Below are positions 50,794 through 60,559 of a DNA stretch of 64,000 nucleotides, one piece after another; the first letter of the stretch is position 1; every line of letters starts with the position of its first letter. The DNA comes from Natranaeroarchaeum aerophilus. GTDB lineage: Archaea; Halobacteriota; Halobacteria; Halobacteriales; Natronoarchaeaceae. Under the pieces are notes generated by a model. The model ran no database searches. It was given only the letters and a program-made list of their open reading frames with translations, and was not told the DNA's origin. The translations under genes and the position numbers were made by a program. The stretch spans positions 1-64,000 of the forward strand of contig NZ_JAKRVY010000006.1 of the NCBI RefSeq assembly GCF_023638055.1. The letters are read 5' to 3'.

Positions 50794-53727
50794 TCAGCTA
50801 TCGTCGGACGGCTCCGTATCGGGACCGGACTCGACGAACGAGAACATATCGTCGTTCGTACTGTCCTCGCTTTCCTCGCCGTCCGACTCGGCTGGCGGTT
50901 CTTCTTTGTCAGATTCGGCGTCTTGTTCCGGTTCTACTTCGGCGTCTTGTTCCGGTTCTGTTTCTGCGTCCCCCTCGCTCGCTGGCGCTCCCGCAGCGTC
51001 CTGTGATGCGGTTTCGGCGAGCGGGTCCGTTTCGGTCGCTGACTCACTCACTTGCTCGTCGGGAGAGTCGTCAGCGAACGGGTTGGTATCGGCGGCCGCC
51101 TGCGCTGTAGCGTCGAGGTCTGCATCCTCGTCGCCCGCCTCAGAATCATCGGCTCCGAAGTTGATCGCATCGTCGCCCGAGGAGGTCCGGTTCAGCGATG
51201 CGGGATCCGACCCGCTCTCCTCTTCCGGTTCCGTATCGAACGCCGGTGGTTCCTCGGTTGATTCTGGCGGCTCCTCATCTGCGTCGAGCGGGTCGTCGTC
51301 AACATGGTCGTCCGCACCGGATTCCTCAGTTGTCTGACCGGGGGTACTGTCGTCGCTAGGCGGTTCAACGGCCTCGTCTTCGGCGGCCGGGAGCGCGCTG
51401 TCCCCATCGTCTCCGACTCCGCCTTCGGCATCCGCATCAGTCTCGAAGCGATCAAGTGCTTCGGAGAGCTGTGAGGCCTGATTGGCCAGATCGGAGGCCG
51501 AGCGTGAGACCTCGGTAAGCGCGGTCGTCTGCTGTTCGGCTGCCGCGGCAACGTTTTCGGATTCCGCGGTGGTCTCCTCGGAGATCGTCGCCGCCTCGTC
51601 GACCATCGCGACGACTTCCTGGGTGGACGCGGCCTGCTGTTCGGTCGCCGCCGAGATCTCCTGCACACCGGTGTTGGTCTCCTGGGCGTAGTCGGCGATC
51701 TCGTCGAGCGCCTCCGCGGCCTTTCGGACGGATTCCGTGTGGTCCGTGATCTCGGTACTGGTTTTACGAACCTCCTCCGCCGTGTCGTCGGTCTGGGATT
51801 TGATCCGTTCGAGCCGGTCTTCAATATCCTCTGCAGCGTCTTTCGTGTCTGCAGCCAGCTCTTTGACCTCCTCGGCGACGACGGCGAACCCTTCGCCGGA
51901 CTCGCCGGAGCGAGAGGCTTCGATGTTGGCGTTGAGCGCGAGCATGTTCGTCTGCTCTGCAACTTCGGTAATGAACTCCAGCAGCTCGTCGATCTGGGCG
52001 ACCTCCTCCTGGAGCGCCTCGATCTCCTCGACTGCCTGCTCGCTTTCGGCCTCGATCGTCGCCATCCCCTCGATCGCTTCCTGTGCCGCCTCGCGGCCAT
52101 CGCGACCGGTCTGGGCGGTGCGCTCGGCGATGTCGGCCACCTCGTTCGACGAGGAAGCGATCTCCTCGGTCGTCGTCGAGAGGCCGCTCATCTCCTGGCT
52201 AACCGACTGCAGTGACTCGTTCTGTCGCTCCGCACCGTCTGAAATCTCCTGGATCGATTCGGTCACCTGTTCGCTTGCGCTCCGAACCTCCTCACTGGAC
52301 GCGGTCACTTCCTCACTGGCCGTCGCAACCTCCGTCGCGAACCGTTTGAGCTGTTCGACGGTCGCCTCGATTTCGTCGAGCATGGCGTTGAAGTCCTCCC
52401 CGATGCCACGCATCTGCTCGTTGTCGGCGTCGACGGTCGCCCTGACGGAGAGGTCGCCATCTGCTGCCTGCCCCATCACTGCACGGTATTCTCTGGCTGA
52501 GGTTTGCAGATCCTGGTTGATCCGCTCGACGCGTTCGCGTTCGGATTCGGCCTCTTCGCGGGCCTGCTGGGCCTCGCGTATCTGTTCGCGCAGGGCATCG
52601 CGCATGTTGGCAAAGCCTGCATAGAGCCGGCCGATGTTATCGATCCGCTGGGTCTCGAAGTCGACGTCGAGGTTCCCCTGCTCCATCTCCTCGGTCTTGG
52701 CGGTCAGCCGGTCCATCGCGACGGCGGTGTTCCGGCCGAGTGCGAGTCCGATGATCCCGATGAGAAGCACACCGCCTGCCGTCGCGAAGGCACCGTACGT
52801 CGTCAGGGTGTCAGCGAACCCGTAGGCCTGACTCTGTGGGGAGTGGACCACGACGATCCAGTCGCTATCTCTGGGTGCTGCGTAGCCGACGACATGGTCC
52901 TCGTCCCCGACACCGGATTTATCGGGGACGAACTGCGCGTCGACTTCCATCGATGCTGCTTCGTTGCGATCAAGATCGCGTGCGGCATCCAGTACCGGGC
53001 TGTCTTCCGGATACGTCTGGCCGACGTCCTCACCGACGTTGACATCGTCCATCAGAATCGTATCGCGCTCATCGATGGTAAACGAGTAGGAATTACCGCT
53101 TGCACCGCCGATCCGATCTCCAGAGAGAATGTTCGTCCCGACTGGTTCCATGTTGTGAACTCCGACGATGATTCGATCGTCGTCACCCGAAACGCTACGA
53201 TGGAACGCTATATACGGATCATCATCTAACTCGTACATCTCCGTAACATCGACGTTTCTGTGCTCGAAGTTCGGCTCGTCGAGCCACGGCCGATCCTCGG
53301 CGGTGTAGCTCTCACCACGTTCTATGGGTGATGAGGACGCGACAATATCACCGGTCGACGTATCGACCAGATGGACGTGTGTCAGCGTGTTGGCGCTGTT
53401 GTCGTCACCCCGGTCACCACGGAACTCCTCGAGATAGGTGTTAACGCCTTCGTCACTCGTATCGGCCTGAAGGCGATCCTCTCGTGACAACGAAAGAACC
53501 TCTATCGCGCTCTGCTCGAGCCAGTTATCGACGCTCTGTGCGTCGGACTGGGCAGTCGACTCGAGATCCTCTTTTGCACTCTGTTCGACCTGATCGGACA
53601 TCAGTGCCGTGGCGACACCCCCGACGACGGCCACGGAGATTGCGAGAATGAGCACCACGATGGCGAACTTCGCCGCGTAGCTACTACGTATCCGGTTAGG
53701 AACGATCCGGCGGAACAAATTCAGCAT
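50794..53727 (-). CDS. Methyl-accepting chemotaxis transducer (Htr-type) with long acidic tail
   Basis: A 977-residue membrane receptor. A basic N-terminus leads to TM1 (about residues 20-44), an extracytoplasmic dCache-like sensor (45-305), TM2 (about 310-332), HAMP segments (333-460) and the methyl-accepting helical hairpin with tip [37 protein letters not shown]. The tip is where CheA and CheW bind. The last 190 residues are an acidic, Pro/Ser-rich disordered extension containing a tandem EPEQDAE repeat, encoded by near-identical DNA units around 50919-50960. The ligand is unknown; dCache sensors often bind amino acids or other small molecules. The gene is convergent with thiDN and divergent from mutS. 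Confidence 0.9.
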   Translation of the reverse strand: MLNLFRRIVPNRIRSSYAAKFAIVVLILAISVAVVGGVATALMSDQVEQSAKEDLESTAQSDAQSVDNWLEQSAIEVLSLSREDRLQADTSDEGVNTYLEEFRGDRGDDNSANTLTHVHLVDTSTGDIVASSSPIERGESYTAEDRPWLDEPNFEHRNVDVTEMYELDDDPYIAFHRSVSGDDDRIIVGVHNMEPVGTNILSGDRIGGASGNSYSFTIDERDTILMDDVNVGEDVGQTYPEDSPVLDAARDLDRNEAASMEVDAQFVPDKSGVGDEDHVVGYAAPRDSDWIVVVHSPQSQAYGFADTLTTYGAFATAGGVLLIGIIGLALGRNTAVAMDRLTAKTEEMEQGNLDVDFETQRIDNIGRLYAGFANMRDALREQIREAQQAREEAESERERVERINQDLQTSAREYRAVMGQAADGDLSVRATVDADNEQMRGIGEDFNAMLDEIEATVEQLKRFATEVATASEEVTASSEEVRSASEQVTESIQEISDGAERQNESLQSVSQEMSGLSTTTEEIASSSNEVADIAERTAQTGRDGREAAQEAIEGMATIEAESEQAVEEIEALQEEVAQIDELLEFITEVAEQTNMLALNANIEASRSGESGEGFAVVAEEVKELAADTKDAAEDIEDRLERIKSQTDDTAEEVRKTSTEITDHTESVRKAAEALDEIADYAQETNTGVQEISAATEQQAASTQEVVAMVDEAATISEETTAESENVAAAAEQQTTALTEVSRSASDLANQASQLSEALDRFETDADAEGGVGDDGDSALPAAEDEAVEPPSDDSTPGQTTEESGADDHVDDDPLDADEEPPESTEEPPAFDTEPEEESGSDPASLNRTSSGDDAINFGADDSEAGDEDADLDATAQAAADTNPFADDSPDEQVSESATETDPLAETASQDAAGAPASEGDAETEPEQDAEVEPEQDAESDKEEPPAESDGEESEDSTNDDMFSFVESGPDTEPSDDS

Positions 53728-53902
53728 AGTCGGCTACAATTCTCTGAAGTAATATAAAATCATGCATTAGTTACCGACAGGATTCATCCGGTATATATCC
53801 GGTAACAACAGACGTTGTTGTAGAGTCTGTCTCTCCGTGCCGCTCACAATTTCATACAATCATCTATTTGCGTGACCCTGCCCCATTTTCGGAACCGCAG
53901 TA

Positions 53903-53909
53903 TTTTATT
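53903..53909 (+). promoter_or_regulatory. TATA box of mutS
   Basis: TTTTATT at 53903-53909 lies 23-29 nt before the ATG at 53932, consistent with a leaderless transcript and supporting that start over the longer frame. Confidence 0.6.
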
Positions 53910-53931
53910 CGCGAGAGGACGTGCTACGAGC

Positions 53932-56622
53932 ATGACCGAAGCCGAAGGGATCGTCGGCGAGTTCAAGTCGCTCAAAGCCGACAGCGACACCGACGTGCTC
54001 GCGATGCAGGTCGGCGATTTTTACGAGTTCTTCGATGACGACGCCGAACTGGTTGGCGAGGAACTCGATCTCAAGACCTCGAAGAAGTCCTCTGGGGGCG
54101 TCAAGTATCCGATGGCAGGGGTACCCGTCTCGGAGCTGACGCCGTATCTGAAAGCGCTCGTCGAGCGGGGCTACCGGGTCGCCGTCGCAGACCAGCGCGA
54201 GACCGAGTCCGGCCACGTCCGCGAGATCACGCGCGTCGTGACGCCCGGCACCCTGCTCGATGTGACCGATGCCGACGCCCGCTACGTGGCAGCCGTCGTC
54301 GAAGACGACGGCGTCTACGGGCTCGCCTTTGCCGACGTCACGACCGGCCAGTTCTCGGTGACGACGGTCGACGACGAGGATGCCCGCGACGGCGCGCTCA
54401 CCGAACTCTACCGGTTCGATCCCGTCGAGGTGCTGCCCGGGCCGAGAGTTCGGGAGGACGACGACCTGCTCGGGACGATCCGCGACCGGACGAGTGCGAC
54501 GCTCACGCTCCACGAGTCAAGCGCGTTCGCCCCGGGACAGGCGAGACACGCCCTCACCGAGCAGTTCGGCGCGGCCAGTCTGGAGAGCGTCGACATCGAG
54601 GCGGCTGCGACGGTCGGGGCCGCGGGAGCGATCGTCGACTACGTCGAGGAAACCGGAACCGGCCTGCTGGCATCGATAACGCGGCTGCAGCGCTACGGCG
54701 ACGCCGCGTTCGCCGAGCTCGATTCGACGACCCAGCGCAATCTGGAGCTGACCGAGACGATGCAGGGCGGGGTCGAGGGATCGGTGTACTCCGTTCTCGA
54801 TCACACCGTCACCAGCCCCGGCGGGCGACGGCTCAAGTCGTGGCTTCAGCGCCCCCGCCAGTCACGCGACACCCTCGACGAGCGCCTCGCCTCGGTCGAC
54901 GCGCTGACCGGGGCGGCGCTGGCCCGTGAGGAGCTCCGCGAGGTGCTCGGGGACGCCTACGATCTGGAGCGCCTGGCAAGCAAGGCGACATCGGGCAGCG
55001 CGGACGCGGGCGATCTGCTGGCGGTGCGGGATACCCTCGCTGTCCTGCCCGCCGTCGAGGAGATCATCGGGAACGCCCCACAGCTTTCCGACACGCCGCT
55101 CGAAGCGATCATCGAGCGCCCGGATCGGGACCGGGCCGCAAAGATACGCGACACGCTCGACGACGCGCTCGCGGAGGACCCACCGAAGACGGTACAGGAA
55201 GGTGGCCTGCTCACTCGCGGCTACGACGAGGAACTGGACGAGCTGATCGAGGGCCACGAGGAGCTCGAACGGTGGTTCGACACGCTCGAAGAGCGCGAAC
55301 GCCGCCAGTATGACCTGCGCCACGTCAGCGTGGGCCGGAACAAGACAGACGGCTACTACATCCAGATCGGCAAGTCGGCGGCCGACGAGGCCCCCGACCA
55401 CTACGAGAACGTCAAGACGCTGAAAAACTCCGAGCGGTTCCGGACCGACGAGCTGGCCGAACGGGAACGCGAGATCATGCGGATCGAGGAACGGCGCGGC
55501 GAACTGGAGTACGAGCTGTTCTGTGAGCTCCGCGAGCAGGTCGCCGACTGCGCGGAGACCTTACAGGACGTCGGGCGGGCGCTCGCCGAGGTCGACGTCC
55601 TGGCGAGCCTCGCGGTCCACGCCGTCGAGAACGACTGGACATGTCCGACACTCGCCGCGCCGGGCGAGGGCATCGACATCGAAGCGGGCCGACACCCGGT
55701 CGTCGAGCAGACGACCGACTTCGTCCCGAACGACCTCTCGCTGTCCGAGCAACGGGTCTTCCTGATCGTCACCGGCCCCAACATGTCCGGGAAATCGACG
55801 TATATGCGCCAGACGGCGCTGATCGTCCTGCTGGCCCAGATCGGCAGTTTCGTTCCTGCCCGATCGGCCCGGATCGGGCTGGTCGATGGCATCTACACGC
55901 GTGTCGGCGCGCTGGACGAGCTGGCGCAGGGTCGATCGACGTTCATGGTCGAGATGCAGGAGCTCTCGAAGATCCTTCACGCCGCGACCGACGAGTCACT
56001 CGTGATCCTGGACGAGGTGGGGCGGGGAACCGCAACATACGATGGGATTTCTATCGCCTGGGCGGCAACCGAGTATCTGCACAACGAGGTCCACGCGAAG
56101 ACGCTCTTTGCCACGCACTATCACGAGTTGACGACGCTCGCGGATCACCTCGACCGCGTGGCGAACGTTCACGTTGCCGCCGACGAACGGGACGGCGAGG
56201 TGACCTTTCTCCGGACGGTTCGGGACGGCCCCACGGATCGAAGCTACGGCATCCACGTCGCCGATCTGGCGGGCGTTCCCGGACCCGTGGTCGACCGCTC
56301 GAACACCGTCCTCCAGCGCTTGCGCGAGGAGAAGGCCATCGAGGCGAAAGGCAGTGGCGGTGGTGGGTCCGCGGAGACGAAACAGGTCGTCTTCGACGTC
56401 GGGAGCGGGCAGATGACGACGGCGTCGGCGGACGGCGGGGACGCGGCAACTGCTGACGCGGCGGATCCGGGCGAGACAGGTGGCTCGGACCTCCTTACCG
56501 AGCAGTTCGGCGAGGACGCGGCCGACGTGCTCGACGAGCTGAGCGCGGTCGACATCGCCGAGACATCGCCCATAGAGCTGATGAGCGCGGTCCAAGAGTG
56601 GCGTGAACGGCTCGACGACTGA
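53932..56622 (+). CDS. mutS: DNA mismatch repair protein MutS
   Basis: An 896-residue MutS1-type protein. The mismatch-contacting Phe-Tyr-Glu motif is in VGDFYEFFDDDA near the start. Connector, core and clamp domains follow. The ATPase has Walker A TGPNMSGKST near residue 613, Walker B LVILDEVGRGTATYDG and the signature ARSARIG.. and DELAQGRSTFMVEM. After about residue 800 a Gly/Ala/Asp-rich linker leads to a short C-terminal dimerisation segment. It recognises mismatches and recruits MutL, encoded 1.6 kb downstream. The two are separated by hcp, an unusual split of the pair. Confidence 0.95.
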   Translation: MTEAEGIVGEFKSLKADSDTDVLAMQVGDFYEFFDDDAELVGEELDLKTSKKSSGGVKYPMAGVPVSELTPYLKALVERGYRVAVADQRETESGHVREITRVVTPGTLLDVTDADARYVAAVVEDDGVYGLAFADVTTGQFSVTTVDDEDARDGALTELYRFDPVEVLPGPRVREDDDLLGTIRDRTSATLTLHESSAFAPGQARHALTEQFGAASLESVDIEAAATVGAAGAIVDYVEETGTGLLASITRLQRYGDAAFAELDSTTQRNLELTETMQGGVEGSVYSVLDHTVTSPGGRRLKSWLQRPRQSRDTLDERLASVDALTGAALAREELREVLGDAYDLERLASKATSGSADAGDLLAVRDTLAVLPAVEEIIGNAPQLSDTPLEAIIERPDRDRAAKIRDTLDDALAEDPPKTVQEGGLLTRGYDEELDELIEGHEELERWFDTLEERERRQYDLRHVSVGRNKTDGYYIQIGKSAADEAPDHYENVKTLKNSERFRTDELAEREREIMRIEERRGELEYELFCELREQVADCAETLQDVGRALAEVDVLASLAVHAVENDWTCPTLAAPGEGIDIEAGRHPVVEQTTDFVPNDLSLSEQRVFLIVTGPNMSGKSTYMRQTALIVLLAQIGSFVPARSARIGLVDGIYTRVGALDELAQGRSTFMVEMQELSKILHAATDESLVILDEVGRGTATYDGISIAWAATEYLHNEVHAKTLFATHYHELTTLADHLDRVANVHVAADERDGEVTFLRTVRDGPTDRSYGIHVADLAGVPGPVVDRSNTVLQRLREEKAIEAKGSGGGGSAETKQVVFDVGSGQMTTASADGGDAATADAADPGETGGSDLLTEQFGEDAADVLDELSAVDIAETSPIELMSAVQEWRERLDD

Positions 56623-56731
56623 GGCGACTCGTCGACGTGCTCGATCCTGTTGCCGAACATGTTCGGTGGTGGCCTCACCGAGCAGGAGCCGGGTTCGTCT
56701 TTTAGGATGCTGTAGCGCCGAGCCGCTGGTG

Positions 56732-58039
56732 ATGCACTGTAACCAATGCGAGCAGACCCCCGTCGGGGGCTGTACCACCCGCGGCGTCTGTGGCAAGGAG
56801 CCGGATATTCAGGGCCTCCAGGAGCTGATTACCTACGGGATGAAAGGCGTCGCCGCCTACGCCTCCCACGCCCGCGACATGGGCTATCAGGATCCCGAGG
56901 TCGATCAGCTGCTTCACGAGGGGCTGTACACGTCGCTTACCAACGTCAACTTCGATCCCGACTCCCATTTCGACGTGGCGATGGACGTCGGCGAGGCGGC
57001 GGTCGGCGCGATGGAACTGCTCGATGAGGCCCACACGACCGAACTCGGGATTCCCGAACCCGCCGAAGTGCCCCAGAACGACGTCGAGGGGCATCCGATT
57101 CTGGTCACCGGCCACGACCTTTACGCGCTCAAACAGCTCCTCGAACAGTCGAAAGACGAGGACGTCACCGTCTATACACATTCGGAGATGCTACCGGCCC
57201 ACGGCTACCCCGAACTCGCCAAATACGACCACCTGAAAGGCAACGTCGGGCAGGCCTGGCACGATCAGCGCACGCTGTTCGAGGAGTTCCCCGGCGCAAT
57301 TCTGGGGACCTCGAACTGCGTCCAGCCGCCCAAAGCGGAGTACGTCGATCGATTCTATACGAGCGGGATCGCCGGACTCCCCGGCGTCGAGGAGGTCGAC
57401 ACCGACGACTTCGGCCCGGTCATCGAGACGGCAAAGGAGTCCCCCGAGGTCGACTGGGAGGGTGACGGGACCATCTCGACTGGCTTTCACCACGAGCCAC
57501 TCCTCGGTCAGCTCGATGCCATCGTCGACGCCATCGAGGCTGGCAAGCTCCGCCATTTCTTCGTGATCGCCGGCTGTGACGCCCCGACGCCCGGCCGCGA
57601 GTACTACCGCGAACTGGCGAAGGCGATCCCGGACGACTGTGTCATCATGACGACCTCCTGCGGGAAGTTCCGGTTCAACGACATCGACTACGGGACGGTC
57701 CCCGGCACCGATATCCCCCGGTACATCGACTTCGGCCAGTGTAACAACTCCATCTCGACCGTCTCGATGGCGACGGCGCTCGCGGAGGAACTCGACTGTG
57801 GCGTCAACGATCTCCCCCTCTCGATCGTGCTCTCGTGGTTCGAGCAGAAGGCCATCGCCATCTTGCTGGGCCTGTTCTCGCTCGGCGTCGAGGACATCTA
57901 CCTCGGCCCGACGCTGCCAGAGTTCCTCACGCCGAATCTCGTCGAGCAAATACAGGCCGAATTCGGGTTGCAGCCGACCGGCGAGCCCGAGGAGGACCTC
58001 GACGAGATGCTCGGCGAGAGGGTCGTGAGCACCGTCTGA
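56732..58039 (+). CDS. hcp: Hybrid cluster protein / hydroxylamine reductase (class III-like)
   Basis: A 435-residue protein. The N-terminal cluster motif has C-x2-C-x7-C-x5-C spacing (CNQCEQTPVGGCTTRGVC), which binds a [4Fe-4S] centre. The hybrid 4Fe-2S-2O cluster ligands are all visible: His in TGHDLYAL, Glu in THSEMLP, Cys in SNCVQP, the persulfide Cys in AGCDAP, Cys in TSCGKF, Cys in GQCNNS, and Glu/Lys in WFEQKA. The short length, lacking one helical bundle, matches archaeal class III Hcp. The protein reduces hydroxylamine or NO to N2O or acts in nitrosative stress. The ATG at 56732 starts with MHCNQC. It sits between mutS and mutL. Confidence 0.93.
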   Translation: MHCNQCEQTPVGGCTTRGVCGKEPDIQGLQELITYGMKGVAAYASHARDMGYQDPEVDQLLHEGLYTSLTNVNFDPDSHFDVAMDVGEAAVGAMELLDEAHTTELGIPEPAEVPQNDVEGHPILVTGHDLYALKQLLEQSKDEDVTVYTHSEMLPAHGYPELAKYDHLKGNVGQAWHDQRTLFEEFPGAILGTSNCVQPPKAEYVDRFYTSGIAGLPGVEEVDTDDFGPVIETAKESPEVDWEGDGTISTGFHHEPLLGQLDAIVDAIEAGKLRHFFVIAGCDAPTPGREYYRELAKAIPDDCVIMTTSCGKFRFNDIDYGTVPGTDIPRYIDFGQCNNSISTVSMATALAEELDCGVNDLPLSIVLSWFEQKAIAILLGLFSLGVEDIYLGPTLPEFLTPNLVEQIQAEFGLQPTGEPEEDLDEMLGERVVSTV

Positions 58040-58052
58040 AGTGCCCGGTCAT

Positions 58053-58101
58053 AATACTACAAAGTTCGAAGTAAATAGCTACACTTTTCGAAGCTATTTA
58101 C
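58053..58101 (+). promoter_or_regulatory. Repeated operator-like elements upstream of mutL
   Basis: The 21 bases at 58053-58073 match the element upstream of leuA/cimA (19 of 21). A related, weaker copy (TACANNNTTCGAAG core) lies at about 58080-58095. The perfect 10-bp inverted repeat GTAAATAGCT at 58071-58080 and AGCTATTTAC at 58092-58101 encloses this second copy. The segment begins 13 bp after the hcp stop and ends 100 bp before mutL. Confidence 0.55.
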
Positions 58102-58201
58102 CCGGAGAGTGCAGACAGCCGAGCGAGCAACAGGCTTCATGATCCCCCGCTCGTAACCAACGTGATACTCGAACGACGCCCAGGTCGGCGTCGATGACAC
58201 C

Positions 58202-60388
58202 ATGACGGACACAGATATCAAGCAGTTAGACGAGCGAACCGTCCAGCGAATCGCTGCGGGCGAGGTGGTCGAGCGGCCCGCCTCCGCAGTGAAAGAGCTA
58301 GTCGAGAACAGCCTCGACGCCGACGCCTCGCGTATCGACGTCTCAGTCGAGGCCGGTGGAACCGAGTCGATCCGGGTCCGGGACGACGGAATGGGCATGA
58401 GTGAGGCGGACGTCCGCGCCGCGGTCCGCGAGCACACGACGAGCAAGATCGACGACGTTTCCGATCTGGAGGCAGGCGTCGCCACGCTCGGGTTTCGGGG
58501 CGAGGCCCTGCACACGATCGGGGCGGTCGCCCGGCTGACGATCACTACGAAGCCCCGTGGCGCGGAGGGGGCGGGGACGAAACTGGTCTTCGTCGACAGC
58601 GAGGTCGAGTCCGTCGAGCCCGCGGGTTGTCCCGAGGGAACGACGGTCGAAGTAACGGATCTGTTTTTCAATACTCCCGCCCGAAAGAAGTACCTCAAGA
58701 CCGAAACCACGGAGTTCACCCACGTCAACCGGGTCGTCACTCAGTACGCGCTGGCGAACCCGGACGTCGCCGTCTCGCTCGAACACGACGGTCGAGAGGT
58801 GTTTGCGACGACCGGACAGGACGACCTCCAGTCGACGATCCTCTCGGTCTATGGAAAAGACGTCGCCACGGACATGATCCCGGTCGACGCCGAGCCCGCG
58901 GTCGGCTCCGAGTTCCCGGAGGGACCCCTCGACGGTATCTCGGGCTACGTGAGCCATCCGGAGACCAACCGGAGCACACGCGAGTACGTCTCGACGTTCA
59001 TCAACGGCCGCTACGTCACCTCCGGCGCGGCCCGCGAGGCGATCATGGACGCCTACGACGGCCAGCTGGGGAACGGACGCTACCCGTTCGTCGTGCTCGA
59101 TCTGTCGGTCCCCGCCGATACCGTCGACGTCAACGTCCACCCCCGAAAGATGGAGGTCCGGTTCGACGACGAGGCAGGATTCAAGCGGCAACTCGAAGCT
59201 GCAGTCGAGGACGCCCTGCTGGATCACGGGTTGGTCCGGTCGTCGGCCCCGCGCGGGCGTTCGGCCCCCGATGAGACGCAGGTGACGCCAAGTACGGAAA
59301 CGATGCTCTCGGGCGCTGGCCCGTCGGATGGCGAATCAGCGTCGGACCAATCCGTAGAGCGGGAGTCCGGGGCGGGAGTCGACGATAGGGAGTCTGCATC
59401 GTCGACTACCGGGACTTCGCCATCGACGGATGGGCCAGATACTAACGACGGAGACTCGACTGCAGCGGCGTCCCGCCCGGAATCGGATAGCCCATCGCGG
59501 ACGACGGGATCGGCGACTGAGAGATCGACCCACGACGCCGATACGACTGCGGAACCCGATCCGACACCCGCTTCGACGCCGATGGACACCTCGACAGCTC
59601 ACGTCGTCGACTCGGATTCCGGCAGCGCATCGAGTCCGGAGTCGGGTGCTGGGAGCACGGATCGACCGGAACCGCAGGACAGCTCCCGGCACTCCCCGGC
59701 CAGTACCGACTCTGCGAAGTTCACCGGCCCGCACGACCAGGAGACGCTATCGGGTGAGGTCGCCACCGCCGAGGCGAGCTACGACAGCCTGCCACGACTG
59801 CGCGTACTCGGTCAGTTACACGACACCTACATCGTCGCCGAAACGGACGACGGACTGGTATTGATCGACCAGCACGCCGCCGACGAGCGGGTGAACTACG
59901 AGCGCTTGCAGGAGGCGTTTTCGGGAGACACGACTGCCCAGTCGCTCGCTCAGCCAGTCGAGATCGAGTTGACGGCAGGCGAGGCGGCACTCTTCGATTC
60001 CTACCGCGAAGCGCTGGCGTCGCTCGGCTTCTATGCGAACCGGGAGGGCCACCGTGTCAGCGTGACGACGGTCCCCGCAGTCCTCGACGAGACGCTCGCA
60101 CCCGAGCGTCTGCGAGACGTGCTCTCGTCGGTCATCGACGCCGACGAGAGCGCGGGCGAGCAAGCAGTCGAGTCGCTCGCCGATGGCTTCATCGGCGATC
60201 TGGCGTGTTACCCCTCGATCACGGGTAATACCTCGCTTCAGGAGGGGTCGGTGATGGACCTGCTCGACCGCCTCGACGAGTGTGAGAACCCCTATGCCTG
60301 CCCGCACGGACGACCGGTCGTCATCGAGATCGATGGAACGGAACTGGAGGATCGGTTCGAGCGGGATTATCCAGGCCACAGCGGGTAG
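58202..60388 (+). CDS. mutL: DNA mismatch repair protein MutL (endonuclease type)
   Basis: A 728-residue MutL. The GHKL ATPase covers residues 1-330, with RIAAGEVVERPASAVKELVENS, DDGMGM and GFRGEALHTIG motifs. A long disordered linker rich in Ser, Thr, Asp and Pro spans about residues 345-540. The C-terminal domain carries the nicking endonuclease motif DQHAADERVNYE starting near residue 556 and the metal-binding CPHGRP near 700. It should therefore nick DNA itself, as expected in organisms without MutH. The ATG at 58202 (MTDTDIKQLDERTVQR) fits the family start. Confidence 0.95.
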   Translation: MTDTDIKQLDERTVQRIAAGEVVERPASAVKELVENSLDADASRIDVSVEAGGTESIRVRDDGMGMSEADVRAAVREHTTSKIDDVSDLEAGVATLGFRGEALHTIGAVARLTITTKPRGAEGAGTKLVFVDSEVESVEPAGCPEGTTVEVTDLFFNTPARKKYLKTETTEFTHVNRVVTQYALANPDVAVSLEHDGREVFATTGQDDLQSTILSVYGKDVATDMIPVDAEPAVGSEFPEGPLDGISGYVSHPETNRSTREYVSTFINGRYVTSGAAREAIMDAYDGQLGNGRYPFVVLDLSVPADTVDVNVHPRKMEVRFDDEAGFKRQLEAAVEDALLDHGLVRSSAPRGRSAPDETQVTPSTETMLSGAGPSDGESASDQSVERESGAGVDDRESASSTTGTSPSTDGPDTNDGDSTAAASRPESDSPSRTTGSATERSTHDADTTAEPDPTPASTPMDTSTAHVVDSDSGSASSPESGAGSTDRPEPQDSSRHSPASTDSAKFTGPHDQETLSGEVATAEASYDSLPRLRVLGQLHDTYIVAETDDGLVLIDQHAADERVNYERLQEAFSGDTTAQSLAQPVEIELTAGEAALFDSYREALASLGFYANREGHRVSVTTVPAVLDETLAPERLRDVLSSVIDADESAGEQAVESLADGFIGDLACYPSITGNTSLQEGSVMDLLDRLDECENPYACPHGRPVVIEIDGTELEDRFERDYPGHSG

Positions 60389-60559
60389 CTGGCTGCTCTT
60401 GACGGCACAAAGCATATGACAATGGCCAACGGCAACTAGTATGCGGCGGTGTCCGCTGCGCCGCACGGCCCCCACTGAGCCGTCCTGTCGGGTGGGGGGC
60501 CATACCCCCGGATTTTGCAAGTAGGTGAACTTATACTACACGCGGCCGTTGGCCGAGCC

